From: Eubacteriales bacterium
Lineage (GTDB): Bacteria; Bacillota; Clostridia; Lachnospirales; Lachnospiraceae
Reading direction: 5' to 3'
DNA length: 64,000 nt
NCBI GenBank assembly: GCA_030524455.1
Contig: JAUNGT010000001.1
Coordinates: 248,001-312,000 of the forward strand
The position numbers and the translations under genes are program-made. The notes beneath the pieces were generated by a model. That model was not told the DNA's origin. It did no database searches and worked only from the letters and a program-made list of their open reading frames with translations. Below, piece after piece: positions 59,242-64,000 of this stretch (positions are counted from its first letter, which is position 1; each line of letters opens with the position of its first letter).

Positions 59242-59992
59242 GGCGGGCCCCCTTTCCGGCGGCCAGAGTCAGAAGCCGCAGCAGTATTTTTTCGAGGATG
59301 ACGGCCAGCAGGACGATGGTGAGCGTCCAGGAAAACAGGCCGGCGGTATCCAGATAAATCTTGGCCTGGTAGAGCCCTTCGCCGACGGAGCCGTCGGGCA
59401 CGCCGATCACCTCCGCGGCGATGCCGGATTTGAAGGCCATTCCCAGGGCCGTCCGGCAGGCGCTTGCCAGATAGGGAAACAGCGCCGGACGATAAATATA
59501 GAAGGCGCGGCGCAAAAAGGGCACGCGAAAGACCTGCGCCATCTCCAAAAGGCCTTTGTCCGCAGCGGCGATTCCGGCCCGGGTGCTGATGTGCAGGATC
59601 GGGTAGACCACTGCGAAGGAGATCAGCACGGAGAGGTTTTTGGAGCCCGCCCAGATCAGGGCCAGGATGACAAAGGAGGCCACGGGGATGGATTTCATCA
59701 GCTGAATGGGCAGCTCCAGAAGCTCCCCGGCCAGCGGAAAGCGGGCGGAGAGGGCGCCGGTGGCAAGCCCGGCCAGAAAGGCAAGGCCAAAGCCGAGCAG
59801 GATCCGGCCCAGGGAAAACCGGATGGCGGCCCAGAAGTCGGGACTGACGACAGACGAAAAAAAGGTGCGCAGCGTCTCGAGGGGACCGACCAGCAGGATA
59901 TGGTTGTGGATCAGGACGGCAAAAAGCTGCCAGACCAGGATCCAGAAGAACAGAATCATTGTTTTGGAAACCCAGCCGGGCAGCTTTTTCAT
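59222..59992 (-). CDS. ABC transporter permease (SsuC/TauC/ThiX-like)
   Basis: The 256-residue membrane subunit belongs to the nitrate/sulfonate/thiamine-precursor permease group. It has about six segments (VSKTMILFFWILVWQLFAVL first) and a cytoplasmic EAA-type loop (LLEMAQVFRVPFLRRAFYIY). The phrase SIPVASFVILALIWAGSKN is characteristic. It lies 21 bases after the binding protein gene and overlaps the ATPase gene by 20 bases. Confidence 0.88.
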   Translation of the reverse strand: MKKLPGWVSKTMILFFWILVWQLFAVLIHNHILLVGPLETLRTFFSSVVSPDFWAAIRFSLGRILLGFGLAFLAGLATGALSARFPLAGELLELPIQLMKSIPVASFVILALIWAGSKNLSVLISFAVVYPILHISTRAGIAAADKGLLEMAQVFRVPFLRRAFYIYRPALFPYLASACRTALGMAFKSGIAAEVIGVPDGSVGEGLYQAKIYLDTAGLFSWTLTIVLLAVILEKILLRLLTLAAGKGARHEASEI

Positions 59993-60013
59993 AAGCGTTC
60001 TCTCCTTATGCGG

Positions 60014-61150
60014 TTACGGGATATAATAAAAAGCGTCGTCCGGCAGGGAGCCGCCCACGGACTGGGGATTCTGCTCCAGCAGCACGGACAGGTAGCCGTT
60101 TAAGGCATCCTTCATCTCCTGGCCGTCCAGGTAGGTGATGTTGCAGGCGGGAAGCGCCTTCTTGGCGATCGCGGCCTTGGCGACGATGCCGGCCTTCTCG
60201 ATCAGGGCAGCGGCCCCGTCGGGATCCTCCTGCGTATAGGCGATAGAGGCCTTGTGCTCGGACAGGAAGGTGTCCACTGCGTCCTTGTGCGCCGCCAGGA
60301 AATCAGTGTTCACGATGGTGACGCCGGTGACAAGACGGCTTCCGGAATCCTCCGCCTGCAGGCTGTCCCAGACCTTGGTCAGATCAACCACCGCGGAAAG
60401 CTTGTCATTCTGCGCCAGGGTAGCGGTCACAAAGGGCTGGGGCAGAAGGCCGATCGCGTTTGGATCCTCCGCCAGTACGGAAGCGACCTCGGCAGCCTCG
60501 GACTTAAACTCCAGGGTCACGTCGGTGTCGGACAGGCCGGAGGCCGAGATCAGGTAGCGCAGCACATACTCCGGCGTGGTGCCCTTACCGGGCAGATAAA
60601 CGGTTTTGCCCTTCAGCTGCGCGATGGAATCGATGGAGGTATCGCCGGATACCAGGTACAGGACGCCCAGCGTGTTGATGTCGATGACAGTCACCTTGCC
60701 CTCGGTTTTGTGGTAGAGCACGGAGGCTACGTTTGCGGGCAGCAGGGCGATGTCCACGCTGCCGTTTGCCACCAGTCCGGTGAGCTCGTCCGCAGCGGTC
60801 ACCATGGTAAATTCATATTGATTCTGCGCAGAGCCGTTCTCCGCGTCGTCCATGAGCTTGACAAGGCCCATGGTGGTGGGCCCCTTTAAGCCGCCGACCC
60901 GGACGGTGACATCGTCGCTGCCTTCTGTCCCGGTCTGGGTTTCGGAAGCGGTTTCGGTCTGCGGCTGGGTGGATGCAGCTTCCTCCGTGGAAGTCTCCGC
61001 CGTACTCTCTGCAGCGGCGGTGCTTTCTGCAGCGGTGGTTTCGGAAACCGTGCTTTCTGCGGTTGTCTGCGTGGAAGCAGCGCTGCCGCAGCCTGCCAGC
61101 AGGCTGACGCTTAAGGCGGCGGCAAGCAGCAGGGAACCAAATTTTTTCAT
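60014..61150 (-). CDS. NMT1/THI5-like ABC transporter substrate-binding lipoprotein
   Basis: The 378-residue lipoprotein has signal MKKFGSLLLAAALSVSLLAG and Cys21 in LAGCGS. A Thr/Ser/Glu/Ala-rich linker of about 60 residues follows. The binding domain opens VRVGGLKGPTTMGLVKLMDD and has the NMT1-type phrases ADELTGLVANGSVDIALLPA, YLVSGDTSIDSIAQLKGKTV and YLPGKGTTPEYVLRYLISAS. The ligand of this branch is unknown to me; relatives bind thiamine precursors, sulfonates or nitrate-type anions. GGAGGATC precedes the ATG. It is the second gene after the TM1266-like regulator. Confidence 0.88.
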   Translation of the reverse strand: MKKFGSLLLAAALSVSLLAGCGSAASTQTTAESTVSETTAAESTAAAESTAETSTEEAASTQPQTETASETQTGTEGSDDVTVRVGGLKGPTTMGLVKLMDDAENGSAQNQYEFTMVTAADELTGLVANGSVDIALLPANVASVLYHKTEGKVTVIDINTLGVLYLVSGDTSIDSIAQLKGKTVYLPGKGTTPEYVLRYLISASGLSDTDVTLEFKSEAAEVASVLAEDPNAIGLLPQPFVTATLAQNDKLSAVVDLTKVWDSLQAEDSGSRLVTGVTIVNTDFLAAHKDAVDTFLSEHKASIAYTQEDPDGAAALIEKAGIVAKAAIAKKALPACNITYLDGQEMKDALNGYLSVLLEQNPQSVGGSLPDDAFYYIP

Positions 61151-61164
61151 AATAAAGATCCTCC

Positions 61165-61416
61165 TTATGTGGAAACTTTGGAATAAATGGTTTTCGTGCT
61201 GATGCCGTCCAACATGCCGAGCTTTCCGGACAGGCTGCTGATCTGATTCATAGGCGCGTCGAGAACGATGCTGATAATGGAAAGCCCGCGCTCCCGGTAG
61301 GGGATGCCCATGCGGCCGATGATATAGTTCCCGTACTCGTGCAGAAGCTGATTCATCTGTTCAATCGAATCGGGGTTCTCTACCATGATCCCGATCAGGG
61401 CAACGCGGCTTTCCAT
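61165..61416 (-). CDS. TM1266-like iron-only hydrogenase system regulator
   Basis: The 83-residue ferredoxin-fold protein (ESRVALIGIMVENPDSIEQM, YGNYIIGRMGIPYRERGLSI, VLDAPMNQISSLSGKLGMLD) matches the TM1266 family, a NikR C-domain-like small ligand-binding fold usually found with [FeFe] hydrogenase maturation genes. Here it is the first gene of an NMT1-type ABC importer operon, not next to HydE/F/G. An AGGAGGATTTTCTT site precedes ATG 61416. A role in sensing the importer's ligand is inferred. Confidence 0.85.
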   Translation of the reverse strand: MESRVALIGIMVENPDSIEQMNQLLHEYGNYIIGRMGIPYRERGLSIISIVLDAPMNQISSLSGKLGMLDGISTKTIYSKVST

Positions 61417-61503
61417 AAGAAAATCCTCCTGTAAACGCCTTCCCCGTCAGAAGTATACCCGAAAAAAGCGGGAAAATCTTCTGGGTCAGCACGAATTATT
61501 TTT

Positions 61504-61532
61504 ACAATAGCACAAAATTTTCCCGGTGTCAA
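61504..61532 (-). promoter_or_regulatory. promoter of the TM1266-ABC operon
   Basis: On the minus strand TTGACA (61527-61532) and TATTGT (61504-61509) are 17 bp apart. The leader to ATG 61416 is about 80 bases. No TPP-type CTGAGA signature is visible in it. Confidence 0.75.
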
Positions 61533-61560
61533 AAAAAACTGGTATTTTGGAAAGCCTTAT

Positions 61561-61568
61561 GCTATAAT
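61561..61568 (+). promoter_or_regulatory. extended -10 promoter of tig
   Basis: TGCTATAAT (TATAAT at 61563-61568) is an extended -10 with no good -35. It lies 88 bases before the tig start and is divergent from the ABC operon promoter. Confidence 0.5.
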
Positions 61569-61655
61569 TGTGCAATGACTGTGGCAGACTGCCCAGAGAG
61601 CGGCGGTTTGTCCGCGAAAAGCAGAAAATAAAGAGATGCGATTAGGAGGAATACA

Positions 61656-62939
61656 ATGAGTTTTCAGATTGAGAAGCTGGAAAAGAACATGGCGAAGCTG
61701 ACCATCGAGGTTGCTGCGGAGGATTTTTCCAAGGCGGTCGAGGAGGCTTATCAGAAAAATAAGGGAAAGATTTCCGTTCCCGGTTTCCGCAAGGGCAAGG
61801 TGCCCAAGAAGATGATCGAGCAGATGTACGGCAAGGGCGTGTTCTATGAAGATGCGGCCAACGCGCTGATCCCTCAGGCATACGAGAAGGCACTGGAGGA
61901 GTGCACCGAGACGATCGTTTCCTCTCCCAAGATCGACGTGACCCAGATCGAGGAGGGCAAGCCCTTCATCTTCACCGCTGAGGTGGCGTTAAAGCCCGAG
62001 GTGACGCTGGGCAAGTACAAGGGCATCGAGGTAGAGAAGATCGACACCACCGTCACGGACGAGGAGGTGGACGAGGATCTGAAGAAGCAGCAGGAGAACA
62101 ACGCCCGCACGGTGAGCGTTGACCGTCCCGTGCAGGATGGCGATACGGCAGTGATCGATTACGAGGGCTTTGTGGACGGCGTTGCCTTCGAGGGCGGCAA
62201 GGGCACGGATCACAGCCTGGTGATCGGCTCCCATTCCTTTATCGACGGCTTCGAGGAGCAGCTGATTGGCAAGAAGGCAGGCGAGGAGTGCGAGGTCAAT
62301 GTAACCTTCCCCGAGCAGTACCATGCCAAGGAGCTGGCAGGCAAGCCCGCTGTATTTAAAGTGACCGTCAAGGAGGTCAAGGAGAAGCAGCTTCCCGAGT
62401 TAAACGACGAGTTTGCGGGCGAAGTGTCCGAGTTTGAGACGCTGGCGGAGTACCGGGAGGATATCCGCAAGAAGCTGACCGAGAAGAAGGAAGCGGATGC
62501 AAAGAACGCCAAGGAGGACAAGGTGATCGACGCGATCATTGAGGACGCGAAGATGGATATCCCCGAGGCGATGGTGGAGACCCAGCAGAGACAGATGGTG
62601 GATGAGTTCGGCCAGAGACTGCAGATGCAGGGCCTGACCATGGAGCAGTACTTCCAGTTCACCGGCTTAAACTACGACCACATGCTGACGCAGGTGAAGC
62701 CTCAGGCAGAGAGAAAGATCAAGTCCAGACTGGTGCTGGAGGCGGTTGTGGCCGCTGAGAACATCACAGCCTCCGAGGAGGACTTCGAGGAGGAGGTCAA
62801 GAAGATGGCCGACAACTACAAGATGGAGGCAGACAAGATCAAGGAGATCTTCGGCGAGCAGGGCAAGAAGCAGATCATGGAGGATCTGGCTGTGCGCAAG
62901 GCGGCAGAGTTCGTTGTCAACGAGGCTGTTGAAAAATAG
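61656..62939 (+). CDS. tig: trigger factor
   Basis: This ribosome-bound chaperone and prolyl isomerase has 427 residues in the standard three-domain order. The N-terminal ribosome-binding domain has the signature GFRKGKVP (residues 43-50). An FKBP-type isomerase domain follows at about 150-240 (DTAVIDYEGFVDGVAFEGGK; SHSFIDGFEEQLIGKKAGEE), and a helical C-terminal domain ends the chain. AGGAGG precedes ATG 61656. It heads the classical tig-clpP-clpX cluster of Firmicutes. Confidence 0.97.
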   Translation: MSFQIEKLEKNMAKLTIEVAAEDFSKAVEEAYQKNKGKISVPGFRKGKVPKKMIEQMYGKGVFYEDAANALIPQAYEKALEECTETIVSSPKIDVTQIEEGKPFIFTAEVALKPEVTLGKYKGIEVEKIDTTVTDEEVDEDLKKQQENNARTVSVDRPVQDGDTAVIDYEGFVDGVAFEGGKGTDHSLVIGSHSFIDGFEEQLIGKKAGEECEVNVTFPEQYHAKELAGKPAVFKVTVKEVKEKQLPELNDEFAGEVSEFETLAEYREDIRKKLTEKKEADAKNAKEDKVIDAIIEDAKMDIPEAMVETQQRQMVDEFGQRLQMQGLTMEQYFQFTGLNYDHMLTQVKPQAERKIKSRLVLEAVVAAENITASEEDFEEEVKKMADNYKMEADKIKEIFGEQGKKQIMEDLAVRKAAEFVVNEAVEK

Positions 62940-62970
62940 TTAAGAGTTTATAAAATATCACGGGCCTTCC

Positions 62971-62999
62971 TTGCAAAAGCGGGGGGCCTGCGGTAAGAT
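62971..62999 (+). promoter_or_regulatory. promoter of clpP-clpX
   Basis: TTGCAA (62971-62976) and TAAGAT (62994-62999) are 17 bp apart in the 135 bp gap after tig. No CtsR-type heptad repeat is obvious. Confidence 0.65.
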
Positions 63000-63008
63000 A
63001 AAAAAGGC

Positions 63009-63039
63009 GGCTGCAGAGGGAGAGTTGTTGTCTGCAGCC
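63009..63039 (+). other. leader hairpin upstream of clpP
   Basis: GGCTGCAGA (63009-63017) pairs perfectly with TCTGCAGCC (63031-63039) at the very start of the clpP transcript, without a T-run. It may stabilise the mRNA 5' end or serve as a regulatory site. Confidence 0.55.
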
Positions 63040-63074
63040 GTCGTCTAATATAGATGAAAGGAGTGTGCTTCATT

Positions 63075-63671
63075 ATGAGTTTAGTGCCTTATGTCATTGA
63101 ACAGACCAGCCGCGGCGAGCGTTCCTATGATATTTATTCCAGGCTGTTGAAGGAGCGTATTATTTTCCTGGGCGAGGAGGTCAACGATGTGACCGCCAGC
63201 CTTGTGGTGGCCCAGCTTCTGTTTCTGGAGTCGGAGGACCCGGATAAGGACGTGCACCTTTACATAAACAGCCCGGGCGGTTCCATCTCCGCGGGGATGG
63301 CAATCTACGACACGATGAAATATATCAAGTGCGATGTGTCCACCATCTGCATTGGTATGGCGGCCAGCATGGGCGCCTTTTTGCTGGCGGGCGGCACGAA
63401 GGGCAAGCGGATTGCGCTTCCCAACGCTGAGATCATGATTCACCAGCCTCTGGGCGGCGCGCAGGGACAGGCGACGGACATCGAAATCAACGCAAAGCAT
63501 ATACTGAGAATAAAAGAGAGAATGAACCGTATTCTCGCGGAGAATACTGGAAAAGAGTACGAGGTGATCGCGGCGGACACGGAGAGAGACAACTGGAAGA
63601 CCGCCCAGGAGGCGAAGGATTACGGTCTGATCGACATGATCATCACCTCCCACGAAGATTATCTCAAATAA
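63075..63671 (+). CDS. clpP: ATP-dependent Clp protease proteolytic subunit
   Basis: This is the serine protease ring of the ClpXP and ClpAP machines. The 198-residue protein starts [20 protein letters not shown] with almost no propeptide. The triad is Ser98 (GMAASMGAF), His123 ([12 protein letters not shown]) and Asp172. ATG 63075 gives the canonical [10 protein letters not shown] start; the in-frame ATG at 63054 precedes the AAAGGAG site. It is followed by clpX after 14 bases. Confidence 0.96.
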   Translation: MSLVPYVIEQTSRGERSYDIYSRLLKERIIFLGEEVNDVTASLVVAQLLFLESEDPDKDVHLYINSPGGSISAGMAIYDTMKYIKCDVSTICIGMAASMGAFLLAGGTKGKRIALPNAEIMIHQPLGGAQGQATDIEINAKHILRIKERMNRILAENTGKEYEVIAADTERDNWKTAQEAKDYGLIDMIITSHEDYLK

Positions 63672-63685
63672 GATAGGAGAATAGC

Positions 63686-64000
63686 ATGGCAGGCAAAATT
63701 GCGGATGACCAGGTAAGATGTTCCTTTTGCCACAAGACCCAGGATCAGGTCCACAAGCTGATTGCGGGACCCGAAGGGGTTTATATCTGTGACGAGTGTG
63801 TGAATATCTGTTCCGAGATCATTGAAGAGGAAAATGAGGAGGAGTCCGAGCTGGACCCTCTGCAGATCAACCTTTTAAAGCCGGCCCAGATCAAGGAATT
63901 CCTCGACGACTATGTGATCGGTCAGGAGGAAGCCAAGAAGGTGCTTTCCGTCTCGGTGTACAATCACTACAAAAGAGTGACGGCCCGGGACGAGGGGGAC
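63686..64000 (+). CDS. clpX: ATP-dependent Clp protease ATP-binding subunit ClpX (C-terminus cut off by window edge)
   Basis: This is the unfoldase partner of ClpP. The 105 residues in the window include the N-terminal zinc-binding domain with Cys12, Cys15, Cys35 and Cys38 ([20 protein letters not shown]). The acidic linker and the start of the AAA+ domain follow ([29 protein letters not shown]). GATAGGAGAATAGC precedes ATG 63686. The frame is open to base 64000, with most of the ATPase domain outside. Confidence 0.95.
   Translation, partial: MAGKIADDQVRCSFCHKTQDQVHKLIAGPEGVYICDECVNICSEIIEEENEEESELDPLQINLLKPAQIKEFLDDYVIGQEEAKKVLSVSVYNHYKRVTARDEGD

Noticed and set aside
58534..59301. Plus-strand frame of about 255 codons over the ABC ATPase gene
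   Set aside because: Antisense to an ATPase with intact Walker and signature motifs; Gln/Gly-rich low-complexity composition.
61417..61503. TPP riboswitch in front of the NMT1-type importer
   Set aside because: The leader is too short and lacks the CTGAGA and related conserved bases.

Overview
The window reads as chromosomal DNA of a GC-rich, spore-forming, anaerobic member of the Lachnospiraceae (Clostridia). The evidence is an alpha/beta-type small acid-soluble spore protein, a group B-type [FeFe] hydrogenase, a TM1266-like hydrogenase-system regulator, strong AGGAGG-type ribosome binding sites, tRNA genes without an encoded CCA, and several Lachnospiraceae-type protein families (DUF6320, Mbeg1-like lipase, collagen-like exosporium-type protein). 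Housekeeping blocks dominate. They are thrH-type/dnaJ-like/dinB, dgt-dnaG-rpoD-trmK-nucleoside kinase, rnpB, hydrogenase-gltX-helicase, purC, and tig-clpP-clpX at the right edge.

Layout. 1-5.5 kb: a partial MATE exporter divergent from a four-gene sugar ABC importer. 5.5-11.3 kb: palindromic repeats, a lipoprotein, then a sensor/response-regulator plus LanFEG/BcrAB-like ABC exporter module. The regulator has lost the end of its DNA-binding domain, while four GCAAGGTT sites spaced exactly 11 bp apart remain in front of the exporter genes. 11.2-18.7 kb: a collagen-like surface protein, a lipid kinase, PAP2 phosphatase, glyA, and an ACT protein-homoserine dehydrogenase-aspartokinase operon. 18.8-22.7 kb: a MacB-type ABC system with a large accessory exoprotein. 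22.9-23.5 kb: a protein-free transcription unit that looks like a long structured non-coding RNA. 23.5-29.1 kb: GH3 enzyme, ThrH, DnaJ-like, lipase-like and DNA polymerase IV genes. 29.1-31 kb: three tRNA-Leu genes among palindromic repeats. 31-34 kb: a divergent DUF6320/acyltransferase and esterase cluster. 34-42 kb: replication/transcription core genes and RNase P RNA. 42-50 kb: hydrogenase, gltX, UvrD-like helicase, purC and a second homoserine dehydrogenase. 50-58 kb: peptidase S66, YitT, MATE, and a MarR-MdlA-MdlB operon. 58-61.4 kb: SASP and an NMT1-type ABC importer led by the TM1266-like gene. 61.6-64 kb: tig, clpP, clpX.

The two signals that ordinary gene annotation does not explain are: (1) a dispersed family of about 157-159 bp elements with ACAGTTCAGCC inverted ends and a covarying hairpin arm (full or partial copies at 5.46, 8.28, 8.41, 29.6, 30.9, 41.1 and 51.9 kb), two of which supply the stop codons of neighbouring genes; and (2) the strong-promoter, terminator-bounded candidate RNA at 22,982-23,464. 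A second palindromic family (22.8, 29.1, 30.1 kb) and a single 133 bp palindromic element (5.53 kb) add to the repeat load.

All calls come from reading the sequence. Family names rest on motif recognition, and no database search was run.
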